34,588 nucleotides of DNA, taken from Bacteroidales bacterium. Its GTDB lineage: Bacteria; Bacteroidota; Bacteroidia; Bacteroidales; UBA932. The first letter of the stretch is position 1. Each line of letters begins with the position of its first letter. Below, piece after piece: positions 16,707 to 25,100 of the stretch. The notes below the pieces were generated by a model. It did not search any database and was not told where the DNA came from. It saw only the letters and a list, made by a program, of their open reading frames with translations. Where the stretch lies: NCBI GenBank assembly GCA_024695285.1, contig JAILIM010000065.1:1-34588 (forward strand). The letters are read 5' to 3'. The position numbers and the translations under genes are program-made.

Positions 16707-17615
16707 TCACGTGCTGAGCAGCTGGCTGATCTGCTCCCTGCTGATGGAGAAAACCCTCGCCAGCTGAGCCACCGACGTCCTGTACGTCCTGTAAACATAT
16801 GGTAACAGGCGGTATTTCTTCATGAGCGACATGGCCCCGATATCCATCCCGAACCATTTGCGCGACTCATCATTGACCGCCTTCAGCAGTTCCGAATCAG
16901 GCAACATATTAAATGGCTTTTCTTCAATCGCATAGCGGGTTTCGGCCAGATTGAGAGACCCGATGGTCTTGAGGAAGAAGGCCTGGTCGTGCTCGAAAGC
17001 CTGTTCAAGGTATTCATAGTCACACGCCGAGCGGGGGACTAAAGCATTTTGCCCGTCGATAAGCCAGGGCACACCGTCAAGAATATCACCCGTGTGGAAA
17101 ATGGCCTTCGCCTCACGCCTGGTCAGCCCGGACACCGGACGGAAATTCTCCGGGCCGTCGCTGCGGAACATTGCTCTGTAGCCGGACCACTGATACGTGT
17201 CGATATTACAGCCATTGTCCAGCGCATTTCTCGGTATATATGCCAACGCATTTCGAATATGCCATCGGTCATTCAATGGGAGCGCGGAACTTTGCGCCCT
17301 GAGCAGAATGCCACGTTCGCCATACTTATGGTTGACCCACATTGAATAGCGCCGTTTGATTTCCAGTCCACAGGCATCGGCGGATTCTTCCGATACCGCA
17401 AGTACCGACACGTGATAGTGGTTGGACAACACGATGTAAATAACGACAATTACGTTACAGGCCCTCGCAGACAGGAAGATAATCTTCACCAAAGCATCAT
17501 AATCTTCATCGTCGCGGCAGAGGACCGCACACTCAAGGCCCTTCAGGCAGATGTGGAAAGGCACTACTATCCGGACACTTCCGTCCGGCATTCTCCGGTT
17601 CGCTTCAATTCTCAT
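16707..17615 (-). CDS. REP-associated tyrosine transposase (Y1 / IS200-like HUH family)
   Basis: A 302-residue protein of the Transposase_17 (Y1) type. VLSNHYHVSV contains the HUH metal-binding pair H66 and H68; after RYSMWVNHKYGERGILLRA comes ALAYIPRNAL, whose Y126 is the likely nucleophile, followed by TYQWSGYRAMF, a block typical of RAYTs (usually YI-NP-RAG ... Y-WSS). The C-terminus has a helix-turn-helix-like segment (SVAQLARVFSISREQISQLL), a plausible DNA-binding domain. HUH enzymes cut and rejoin single-stranded DNA at hairpin ends; the repeats on both sides are the likely substrates. The reading frame is intact, so the gene may be active or domesticated. A TATATTTG box at 17672-17665 is a likely promoter, leaving a leader of about 43 bases with a small hairpin. 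Confidence 0.88.
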   Translation of the reverse strand: MRIEANRRMPDGSVRIVVPFHICLKGLECAVLCRDDEDYDALVKIIFLSARACNVIVVIYIVLSNHYHVSVLAVSEESADACGLEIKRRYSMWVNHKYGERGILLRAQSSALPLNDRWHIRNALAYIPRNALDNGCNIDTYQWSGYRAMFRSDGPENFRPVSGLTRREAKAIFHTGDILDGVPWLIDGQNALVPRSACDYEYLEQAFEHDQAFFLKTIGSLNLAETRYAIEEKPFNMLPDSELLKAVNDESRKWFGMDIGAMSLMKKYRLLPYVYRTYRTSVAQLARVFSISREQISQLLST

Positions 17616-17664
17616 AGTCTATATGGTTAAGTATTCATAGGAGGGGACCATTCCCCACCCAGGG

Positions 17665-17695
17665 CAAATATAGCGCTTTAAGCAGAATAAAAAAA
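17665..17695 (-). promoter_or_regulatory. Putative promoter of the RAYT gene
   Basis: On the minus strand TATATTTG (17672-17665) matches TAnnTTTG, with TTTT (17695-17692) at -33 after 19 bases. The leader to the ATG at 17615 includes a perfect 5-bp hairpin GGGGA/TCCCC (17643-17647 with 17652-17656) close to the predicted transcript start. Confidence 0.5.
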
Positions 17696-17715
17696 TGGGA
17701 ACTGCCATTAATTGC

Positions 17716-17830
17716 GTTCAAGGTCCATTTTCAGTGCCGGGACCTTGAACGCCAAAACAGCAAGAGAGGCCCGCAGAACACATATTCGGTGTTCAAGGTC
17801 CCCCACGTTATTTCAGACCTTGAACATCAG
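17716..17830. repeat. Right 115-bp REP-like double-hairpin repeat
   Basis: This is the second copy of the repeat found at 16591-16705, in the same orientation, with six substitutions. The first hairpin is perfect here: GTTCAAGGTCC (17716-17726) with GGACCTTGAAC (17740-17750). The second, GTTCAAGGTC (17790-17799) with GACCTTGAAC (17816-17825), is unchanged from the left copy. Three of the differences lie in or next to the first hairpin and one of them restores pairing. Confidence 0.85.
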
Positions 17831-17843
17831 GTCCCAGGGAGAG

Positions 17844-17880
17844 CGGCGCAGGACCCCCTAAAAAAATCAGACCTGCGCCG
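17844..17880. repeat. Inverted repeat CGGCGCAGG/CCTGCGCCG
   Basis: A perfect 9-bp inverted repeat (17844-17852 with 17872-17880) spans a 19-base centre containing an A-run. It lies between the right REP copy and the minisatellite. No T-run follows either arm, so it does not look like a terminator. Its role is unknown. Confidence 0.6.
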
Positions 17881-17937
17881 GAAGTACGGGGGACCTGCAC
17901 CGAAGGGTTGCGACGGGGCCAGGGAACTGGTCAGGGA

Positions 17938-18125
17938 GGCAACTCGGGAGGGAAAAGGGGCCTCTCAGGGAGGGAGCGGGGCTACTCCGGGAGGACAGCT
18001 GGCAACTCGGGAGGGAAAAGGGGCCTCTCAGGGAGGGAGCGGGGCTACTCCGGGAGGACAACTGGCAACTCGGGGAGGGAAAAGGGGCCTCTCAGGAAGG
18101 AAATGGGCTACTCGGGGGGACGCGG
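17938..18125. repeat. G-rich 63-bp minisatellite, about three units
   Basis: Units 17938-18000 and 18001-18063 differ at one position. A third, diverged unit with a 1-base insertion follows from 18064 to about 18125. The plus strand is G-rich: within each full unit GGGAGGGAGCGGGG followed by CTACTCC and GGG fits a G-quadruplex pattern (loops 1, 3 and 7). The third unit contains the last codons and the stop of the hydrolase gene. The preceding stretch 17881-17937 is G-rich and has fragments of the same motifs. Confidence 0.88.
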
Positions 18126-19000
18126 CGGCGGAGGTAGTCGATGATGAGATTGTCGAGGCGGGAGGGGTGGAGGGAGAAGAGGTGGTTCTCACGGGGGATG
18201 ACCGTAAACTCACAGTCCTGCCAGATGTCGCGATACTGCTCGCTGTACTTCAGGGGCACGATCTTGTCGGCGTCGCCGTGGATCAGGCACACCGGGCCCT
18301 GGTACTGCGCAGACACCTCATAGATGGGGAGGGTCTGGGCCGAGAGGATATACTCCCTGCTGAACTTGTACCAGTAGACCTGCACGTATTCCGGCGGATC
18401 GGCCGGGTCGCACGTCATCCCAAGGAAGCGCCCCTCCAGTGCATAGTCCTTCAGCACAGCGCCGGGGGCCAGAAGCACCAGCGCGTCAGGGGCGATTCGC
18501 GTATTCAAGGGCTCCCCTGCCGGCCCTGCCGAATCCACTGTCTGCGCCGCCCCGGCGAGCTCTCCGGCGAGCATGCCGGCGACCACGCCACCCTGCGAGT
18601 GCCCGAGCAGCACGACACCGCTGACGAAAGGCAGAGAGCGGGCGTAGTCATAAACCGCACGCGCATCCGCTATCTGCGTGGGAATGGTGCACTTGAGCAC
18701 ATCCCCGTCGCTCCTGCCTTGGGCGTTGAAATCGAAACGCAGCACCGCATATCCCTGGCGGACCAGCTTGCGGGCGAAACGGGGCATCGGGGGAACGTCC
18801 TTGCCGGACATTATCCCGTGCATCACTATGACCAGCGGGCACTTGTCCCGGGACTTGTCGAAGCCGCGCGGCAGCTGCAGCACATAGCTCAGCCGTCCGT
18901 TCGGCCCCTGCAGGAAGTCCGCATTGTGGGCGGCGGCGGAAATCAGCGAGCCCAGCAGGCCAGCCACAATTACCTTAACGTACTTCAGGGACAAGTGCAT
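18092..19000 (-). CDS. Secreted alpha/beta hydrolase (esterase-like)
   Basis: A 302-residue alpha/beta-hydrolase with a predicted N-terminal signal peptide (MHLSLKYVKVIVAGLLGSL, likely cut near AAA-HNA). The fold's landmarks are present: oxyanion segment VIVMHGIMSG, nucleophile elbow GHSQGG (S135), acid in IHGDADKIVP (D245) and histidine in ENHLFS (H273). The layout resembles feruloyl/cinnamoyl esterases and acyl hydrolases with a lid insertion at about 150-225, but the substrate cannot be assigned. It is the last gene of the engB-prs-der operon, 9 bases after der. Its C-terminal residues (roughly VPPSSPFPS) are encoded by the third minisatellite unit, so the natural terminus has probably been replaced or extended by the repeat; the catalytic core is unaffected. 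Confidence 0.88.
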   Translation of the reverse strand: MHLSLKYVKVIVAGLLGSLISAAAHNADFLQGPNGRLSYVLQLPRGFDKSRDKCPLVIVMHGIMSGKDVPPMPRFARKLVRQGYAVLRFDFNAQGRSDGDVLKCTIPTQIADARAVYDYARSLPFVSGVVLLGHSQGGVVAGMLAGELAGAAQTVDSAGPAGEPLNTRIAPDALVLLAPGAVLKDYALEGRFLGMTCDPADPPEYVQVYWYKFSREYILSAQTLPIYEVSAQYQGPVCLIHGDADKIVPLKYSEQYRDIWQDCEFTVIPRENHLFSLHPSRLDNLIIDYLRRRVPPSSPFPS

Positions 19001-19009
19001 TGCCGGACG

Positions 19010-20317
19010 CTATTTCTGGCGGCAGTAAATCTGGACGGGACAGCCCGAAAGGGAGAAGTTCTTGCGCAGCTGGTTCTCAAGGAAGCGCTTGTAGGGATCC
19101 TTGATGTACTGCGGCAGGTTGCAGAAGAACGCGAACGCGGGGAAGCGCGTCGGCAGCTGGGTCACATACTTGACTTTCACGTACTTGCCCTTCCATGCGG
19201 GAGGCGGGGTCTCCTCTATTATCGGGAGCATCACCTCGTTGAGCCGCGCCGTCGGAATCTTCTGCGAATAGTTGGCGCACACCTGCGCCGCGGCGTCCAG
19301 CACATCCTGGATACGCTGCATCTTCACCACGGACGTGAACACGATGGGCACGTCGTCGAAAGGGGCGAGGCGCGAACGCAGGGCGGCCGCGTACTCCTTC
19401 ATGGTGTTGGAGTCCTTTATGAAAAGGTCCCACTTGTTGACCACCAGCACGCAGCCCTTGCGGTTGCGCTGGATCAGCGAGAAGATGTTCATGTCCTGCG
19501 CCTCCATGCCGGAAGTGGCGTCTATCATCATGATGCAGACGTCGGAGTGCTCGATGGCGCGGATGGAGCGCATCACGGAGTAGAATTCAAGGTCTTCGGA
19601 CACCTTCGCCTTGCGGCGTATGCCGGCGGTATCCACGAGCATGAACTCGTGGCCGAACTTGTTGTAATGGGACTCTATGCTGTCGCGTGTGGTGCCGGCA
19701 ACCGGGGTCACAATATTGCGTTCCACCCCCAGCAGGGCGTTGGTCAGCGATGACTTGCCCACGTTCGGCTTGCCCACTATAGTGATGCGGGGAAGATCTT
19801 TGTACGGGTCTTCCGTCTCGGTCTCGGCAGGCAGCGCGGCCACCACGGCGTCGAGCAGGTCGCCAGTGCCGGAGCCGTTGGCTGCGGAGACGCTGTAGAT
19901 CTCGCCAAGGCCCATCGAATAGAATTCGTAGGCGTCGTACATCTTGGCGCCGGTGTCCACTTTGTTCACACAGAGCACCACGGGCTTGCGGGAGCGGCGC
20001 AGCACGTCGGCGATCTCGGCGTCGTAGTCGGTGATGCCGGTCGCGGCCTCGACCATGAACAGCACCACGTCAGCCTCGTCTATGGCTATCTGCACCTGCG
20101 AACGTATGGCGGTTTCGAACACGTCGTCGGAGTTGCTGGTGTAGCCGCCCGTGTCCACCACGGAGAACTCCCTGCCGCACCACTCGCAGCGGCCGTAATG
20201 CCGGTCACGGGTGACGCCGGCGGTGTCATCTACGATTGCCTGCCTGGCTCCTACCAGACGGTTGAAAAGTGTGGATTTGCCGACGTTAGGACGTCCGACT
20301 ATCGCTACGAGACTCAT
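19010..20317 (-). CDS. der: Ribosome-associated GTPase Der (EngA)
   Basis: A 435-residue double GTPase needed for 50S ribosome subunit maturation. The first G domain starts at the N-terminus with P-loop GRPNVGKS, then [12 protein letters not shown] and NKVD. The second has [33 protein letters not shown] and NKWD. A KH-like C-terminal domain follows ([22 protein letters not shown], read in two parts). ATG 20317 ([15 protein letters not shown]) is chosen because the family starts there; upstream frame extension has no similarity and runs into the small membrane protein gene. The gene overlaps that gene's 3' end by 32 bases. Confidence 0.97.
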   Translation of the reverse strand: MSLVAIVGRPNVGKSTLFNRLVGARQAIVDDTAGVTRDRHYGRCEWCGREFSVVDTGGYTSNSDDVFETAIRSQVQIAIDEADVVLFMVEAATGITDYDAEIADVLRRSRKPVVLCVNKVDTGAKMYDAYEFYSMGLGEIYSVSAANGSGTGDLLDAVVAALPAETETEDPYKDLPRITIVGKPNVGKSSLTNALLGVERNIVTPVAGTTRDSIESHYNKFGHEFMLVDTAGIRRKAKVSEDLEFYSVMRSIRAIEHSDVCIMMIDATSGMEAQDMNIFSLIQRNRKGCVLVVNKWDLFIKDSNTMKEYAAALRSRLAPFDDVPIVFTSVVKMQRIQDVLDAAAQVCANYSQKIPTARLNEVMLPIIEETPPPAWKGKYVKVKYVTQLPTRFPAFAFFCNLPQYIKDPYKRFLENQLRKNFSLSGCPVQIYCRQK

Positions 20318-20540
20318 ACAGTTTACATTCTTTGCACGCTTCGGAATAGTTTCCGTCGCAGGCGGTTTGGTGCAGCGCGGCGTCCTCGTCCTTGTAGCAG
20401 CGGATGCCGCGCTTGCGCATTTCTTCGTTGGAACCCACGTCATAATGGGGGAAATCCCTGCCCCGGAAAAGGATGTTGAAACACATCCCTAGCACCCCGA
20501 GGCCGAGGACAGCAGCCGCCACTATGATGGTCGCACCCAT
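20286..20540 (-). CDS. Small cysteine-containing membrane protein, conserved in Bacteroidales
   Basis: An 84-residue protein. Residues 3-24 form one hydrophobic helix ([20 protein letters not shown]), followed by a short soluble tail with [20 protein letters not shown]. From memory this pattern (a membrane anchor, then FP--DVG-N-EMRKRGI-C) recurs in short Bacteroidales proteins of unknown function. The tail has cysteines at 48, 61, 69 and 72, the last two as CKEC, suggesting metal or disulfide chemistry. The start lies 1 base after the prs stop and the 3' end overlaps der by 32 bases, so expression with both is likely. I judge it real from the conserved core and operon fit; its function is unknown. 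Confidence 0.75.
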   Translation of the reverse strand: MGATIIVAAAVLGLGVLGMCFNILFRGRDFPHYDVGSNEEMRKRGIRCYKDEDAALHQTACDGNYSEACKECKLYESRSDSRTS

Positions 20541-20541
20541 A

Positions 20542-21528
20542 TCAATACACGAAATCGGTGCTTATGGGTTCATAGTTATATACCTTGTTTATGATGCTGG
20601 CAAACACCGGCGCCATCGAAACAATCTTGATCTTGCTGTCGCCTTCGAGCTCCGGGTGGGGAATGGTGTCGGTGATGTACACCTCTTCGAGGGCGGATTC
20701 ATGGATACGCTCGAGCGCACCGTCGGAAAGAATGCCGTGCGTGGCGCAGCAGCGCACGCTGGCGGCGCCCTTCTCCCGGAGCACGTCGGCTGCCTTGCAC
20801 AGGGTGCCGGCAGTATCGATCATGTCGTCCACTATGAAGATGTTTTTGCCCTCGACGTCGCCGATTGCCTTGATCTCAGCCACCACGTTCGCCCGCTCGC
20901 GGGTCTTGTGGCAGATGATGACTCCGCAGTCTTGCTTCTCCCCGCCAAGCGACTTGGCGTAGGAGTTGGCCCTCTTGGCGCCTCCCATGTCGGGGGCCGC
21001 AATGGCTATATCGCTGAGGTTGAGGGACCTGATGCAGGGGATGAAGACCTTGCTGGCATAGACGTGGTCCACGGGGATGTCGAAGAAGCCCTGGATCTGG
21101 TCGGCGTGAAGGTCGCAGGTCATGATGCGGTCGGCTCCGGCGGCGGTCAGCAGGTTGGCCACAAGTTTGGCGCCTATGGCCACGCGGGGCCTGTCCTTGC
21201 GGTCCTGGCGGGCCCAGCCGAAATAAGGGATGACGGCGATTACCTTGTCGGCGGAGGCGCGCTTGGCGGCATCGATCGTGAGCAGCAGTTCCATAAGGTT
21301 GTCTGCCGGGGGGAAGGTGGACTGGAGGATGAACACGGTGGCTCCGCGCACGCTCTCAGCGAAGCAGGGCTGGAACTCCCCGTCCTTGAACTGGGTAACC
21401 TGCAGATCTCCCAGATGTATAGGCACCTCGTCGGGCCTGTTGTTACCGTTCAAATTGTCGATGACCTTGCAGGCGAAATTCCGGGAAGCCCTGCAGGCGA
21501 ACAATTCCAATCGATGTGTGTGGATCAT
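20542..21528 (-). CDS. prs: Ribose-phosphate pyrophosphokinase (PRPP synthetase)
   Basis: A 328-residue cytosolic enzyme that makes PRPP from ribose-5-phosphate and ATP for nucleotide, His and Trp synthesis. Family features: GDLQVTQFKDGEF near residue 40, FGWARQDRKDRPR for ATP contact, DLHADQIQGFFDIPVDH, and the PRPP-binding loop VDDMIDTAGTL. The length is slightly above the usual 310-320. The start is fixed by the spacing of 1 base from the engB stop and by family length. The gene sits between engB and the small membrane protein in a five-gene run. Confidence 0.97.
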   Translation of the reverse strand: MIHTHRLELFACRASRNFACKVIDNLNGNNRPDEVPIHLGDLQVTQFKDGEFQPCFAESVRGATVFILQSTFPPADNLMELLLTIDAAKRASADKVIAVIPYFGWARQDRKDRPRVAIGAKLVANLLTAAGADRIMTCDLHADQIQGFFDIPVDHVYASKVFIPCIRSLNLSDIAIAAPDMGGAKRANSYAKSLGGEKQDCGVIICHKTRERANVVAEIKAIGDVEGKNIFIVDDMIDTAGTLCKAADVLREKGAASVRCCATHGILSDGALERIHESALEEVYITDTIPHPELEGDSKIKIVSMAPVFASIINKVYNYEPISTDFVY

Positions 21529-21529
21529 A

Positions 21530-22129
21530 TTATTTGATGCTTTTAAGGATTGAGTCTATGTAGTCCAGCAATTCATCGCGTCCCGCTCCGGAGGCGGAGC
21601 TGGTGCGGAACATAGGGGGAAGCTCAGACCAGGTGCCGGACAGGATCTCGCAGTCTTTCTCTATCTGGCGCTGAAGGGCCACGGGGCCCTGCTTGTCGGT
21701 CTTGGTGAATATGATAGCACAAGGGATGCCGTTCTCTCCCAGCTCCGAGAGGAAATCCACATCTATGGCCGGGATGTCGTGGCGGCTGTCCACAAGGACG
21801 AAAAGGACTGCCATCTCTTCGGAGTTGTGGATGTAATCGCGTATAACTTCCTTCAACTCGCGGCGCATCTTGTCCGGGAGCTTGGCATAGCCGTAGCCGG
21901 GCAGGTCCACCAGATACCAGCTGTCGTTGATGAGGAAATGGTTGACTACCTTGGTCTTGCCGGGAGTCGAAGAAGTCATCGCCAGCCTGCCGTTGCCGGT
22001 CAGCATGTTGATGAGGGAGGACTTGCCCACGTTGGAGCGGCCTATGAAAGCGAATTCCGGCAGTTTTCTCTTCGGCTTTTGCGAAACCCGCGTGCTGCTT
22101 CCTGCGAATATGGCCTCAGAGATTTTCAT
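21530..22129 (-). CDS. engB: Ribosome biogenesis GTP-binding protein EngB (YihA/YsxC)
   Basis: A 199-residue small GTPase acting in 50S assembly. Motifs: P-loop GRSNVGKSSLINMLTG at about 29-44, switch region TSSTPGKTKVVNHF, G3 DLPGYGYAKLP, G4 TKTDKQG, and a late SSASGAG G5 segment. The N-terminal MKISEAIFAGSS is the usual family start. It heads the operon with prs, the small membrane protein, der and the hydrolase, so two ribosome-assembly GTPases are co-transcribed with PRPP synthesis. A TATCTTTG promoter box lies 18 bases before the ATG. Confidence 0.97.
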   Translation of the reverse strand: MKISEAIFAGSSTRVSQKPKRKLPEFAFIGRSNVGKSSLINMLTGNGRLAMTSSTPGKTKVVNHFLINDSWYLVDLPGYGYAKLPDKMRRELKEVIRDYIHNSEEMAVLFVLVDSRHDIPAIDVDFLSELGENGIPCAIIFTKTDKQGPVALQRQIEKDCEILSGTWSELPPMFRTSSASGAGRDELLDYIDSILKSIK

Positions 22130-22147
22130 TATCCGTAAATTTCAGTA

Positions 22148-22178
22148 CAAAGATAAAGAAAAAATCTTTGTGAGGAAA
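22148..22178 (-). promoter_or_regulatory. Putative engB operon promoter with overlapping inverted repeat
   Basis: On the minus strand TATCTTTG (22155-22148) matches TAnnTTTG, with TTTC at 22178-22175 near -33 after a 19-base spacer. A perfect 8-bp inverted repeat ACAAAGAT/ATCTTTGT (22147-22154 with 22164-22171) overlaps the box and the spacer; it may be a regulator site or simply AT-rich symmetry. Confidence 0.55.
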
Positions 22179-22187
22179 AAATAATTT

Positions 22188-25100
22188 CTACGGTTTCGCG
22201 GCCGGATAATGAATGGTGAAGCAGGCGCCTCCGAGGGCGAATGAACGGGAGTAATCTATGGTCGCCCCGCAGCTGTCGAGCACGCTGCGGGATATGGCGA
22301 GACCGAGGCCGGAGCCTCCGCTCTTGGTGGTGAAATTGGGGGTGAAGAGCTTGGGTATGTTCTCTTCCGTCACGCCGGGGCCGTTGTCTTCGACCACAAT
22401 GTCGTAGTAGCCGTCACTTGCCGACTTGCGAAGCGAGACCAGGATCTCCGCCCCTTCCCTGCCCTCGACGGCCTGGACGGCGTTGCCCAGCAGGTTCACG
22501 AACACGCGCGACAGCTGGGGTCTCGGCCCGTGCGCCGCGGCACCTTCCATTCCGATGTAGGTGAAGCGTATGTCATCCCTGTTGTCGAACATGGAGATTT
22601 CGTCCTGGAGCATAGAGTCGAGGTCGAGTTCCGTGTGAGGCTCGGAATTGAGGCGGGCTATGGTGGAGAATTCGTTGGACGTTTCGGTGAGCACGTCGAT
22701 GTGGTCCAGAAGCACCTTGCTGGCCGCTTCGAACTTCTCGTCCCAGTTCGGGTCGCCCTTCTGCTTGAGCCGGATCAGCCTCTGTATCTGGAGCTTCATG
22801 GGCGTCAGCGGGTTCTTGATCTCGTGGGCGACCTGCCTTGCCATGGAGTTCCATGCCTTGTCGCGCTCGGCCTGCGCCAGCTTGCGCGTGCTTTCGTCCA
22901 GCTCGTCCACCATACGGTTGTAGGCATCCACGAGGGCGGAAATCTCATCCGTACGGCCGTAGCTGATGTGCTCCAGGGCTCCCTGGCCGGCGCGGCTCAT
23001 CGTGCGTCCCATCAGGCTAAGCGGGCGGAACACCCTGTCGAGCGCGGCGGACTCCATCAGGCGGGCCAGCAGGAAGAGCAGGATGAACACCGTGATTATG
23101 GTCATCGAGTGGGTCACGGCGTCGCGTTCGAAGTCATAGCTCTCTTCCACGTACGGGGCGCTCAGGATAGCGACTATCGAGCCGTCAGGGCCGAGGAGCG
23201 GCATGTACATTGTGTGGTAGTGACGCCAGGCCACCGTGTCCTTACGTATGAAGTAGCGCTTGCTCAGGCGGGTGATCTGGTCCAGCGCCTCCTCGTCGAT
23301 GCGGTAGCCAAGCAGCATGTAGTCGAGGGCTTCCGGATTGGTGCTCAGGATGATACGGCCGTCGGTGGAATAGACGCTGATGTCGGAGCCGGTGTTGTCG
23401 GATACGGACTGTATCAGAGACACGAGCTCCGAGGAGTGCTGCACGTCCCTGAGGTCCATGCCGCGCAGGCCGTTCTGGGCGAGCAGCTGGATTGAGTTGA
23501 TGCGGTCCGACATGATCGCTATCTGGTTGGCCTCGTTTCGGCGGTAGACGAAGAACACGCTGACGCCGGCCATCACGAGCATGGCGGTGATCAGCGACAG
23601 CATAAGCGTCCAGGACATCCAGGAACGGAAGTAACTGCGCTCCTTAGGGCGCTCCTCCCTGCGCTTCGGCTTGAGGCCCAGCAGCAGGAGGTACATGACC
23701 AGCGCCGCGAACACCGCCGCCACCACATAGCTGAAGAATCCTATCTCGCGGCGGGAGATGATGACGGCTTCGTCGTCCGTGATCACGTTGACGAAATGCA
23801 CGAATCCGTCGCGCACGTAATGGCACACGCGGTCTTTGTAGACCGTTTCGTACATCCAGTCGTCCATGCGCGTGGAATAGGGATACTCGCCCTTGAAAAG
23901 GCGCAGGTCCCTCTCCTGGTAGCGGGAATACGAGTATGCCGACGGCACGTTGAGGCGGTTGGTCGCAACCAGGCTCAACAGGCGCGAATAGCCCTTTCCG
24001 TCCGGCAGGTTCTTCTGTTCCACGTCAACCACGAGGTGCGCCACCTGGCCCGAAGGGTGGAAGTAGGTGAAGATGCCGTCGTAACGCGCGGGGCCCTCCT
24101 GCGTGCCGGAGCAGAGGAAGAACGAGCCGTTGGAAATTGGCACGCCCTCGGCCGTCAGGTGCTCGAAAGCCGCTATAGCGTGAGGCGTGGAAACGCCCTG
24201 GCGGACCATATGCACGCTGATCGAATAGTCGGCCGATTCCGACAGCAGGTAGTGGTCGATGATACGGTTGCGGATGATAACTTCGGCTCCGTCGATGAAC
24301 GCAAGAGCCGAAATCACGGCATCCTCCGCAATGGGCCGCTCCACCTTAAGCAGCTGCAGCTCAAGGGTAATATCCCTGTCCACCGCCAGCTTGCCGGCCC
24401 ACACCTCGACGCGCCCTTCCTCCTTCTCGAAGCCGAGCACGGCGAAAGCGACCACCAGGTAGACACCGGCAATCAGCGAATATGCAGCGCGCGCGGGACC
24501 GGAGAAGAAATCGATACGCCTGCCCAGCACGCGCGAGAACGCCGGCTGAAGCATCTGCAGCATCATCGGCACTACCGCGAGCACCGACAGGAAAGAGGCA
24601 TAGACCACAAAGGAGAACACCGACAGGCTGCCGAGCTTATACAGTTCCAGCGATATGTTCGAATTCGAAATGATGCTGCTCAGCGTCACGTGTACGTAGG
24701 CAATCAGCGACAGCAACAGCAACACGTCCAGCGCCGACAGCAGCACCGCAGCCCGCTTCGTGCGTATAATTTTCCAAAGGCTGCGCCGCACCAGGTAGAC
24801 CACGGTCACGCACAGCAGCACAGCAAGGTTCAGCAGAATCACCGCGCCGAGCGAGAACAGCAGCGAGCCGCCGGCATACACCATGGGCGAGAAGATTGCA
24901 AACTCCGACTGCGCGCTGCGGCCCCAGAAGTACATTGCGGCCACGGCTATTATGATGCCTGCCACGGAAACAAGGGCCCTGGGCAGGGTGCGCCGCCTGA
25001 ACACGAAAGCCACCGCAGCCGCCAGGAAAAGCGCGAGGCTGATCCACAGCAGAGCGGCATTGGCCACGACCACGCCCGTCAGCGAGTCGTACAGCACCTT

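Larger units (their letters stand above)
16591..17830 (-). mobile_element. RAYT-REP module (transposase gene between two hairpin repeats)
   Basis: The module consists of the 302-codon Y1 transposase gene (16707-17615) with a 115-bp repeat immediately after its stop and a second copy about 100 bases before its start. The copies lie in the same orientation, are identical at 109 of 115 positions, and each carries two hairpins with the stem GTTCAAGGTC. This is the layout of a REP-associated tyrosine transposase and its REP sequences. No target-site duplication is obvious. Confidence 0.8.

Noticed and set aside
16591..17830. CRISPR-like reading of the repeated GTTCAAGGTC segments
   Set aside because: There are only four short stems in two duplicated blocks, with identical rather than unique spacers, and no cas genes nearby.
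17844..17880. Terminator for the hydrolase or the RAYT transcript
   Set aside because: The 9-bp inverted repeat has a 19-base loop and no T-run on either side.
17789..19753. A 654-codon plus-strand frame starting in the right REP copy and running through the minisatellite and hydrolase
   Set aside because: It begins in repeats and continues antisense to the hydrolase and der; the apparent protein is repeat-derived and low complexity.
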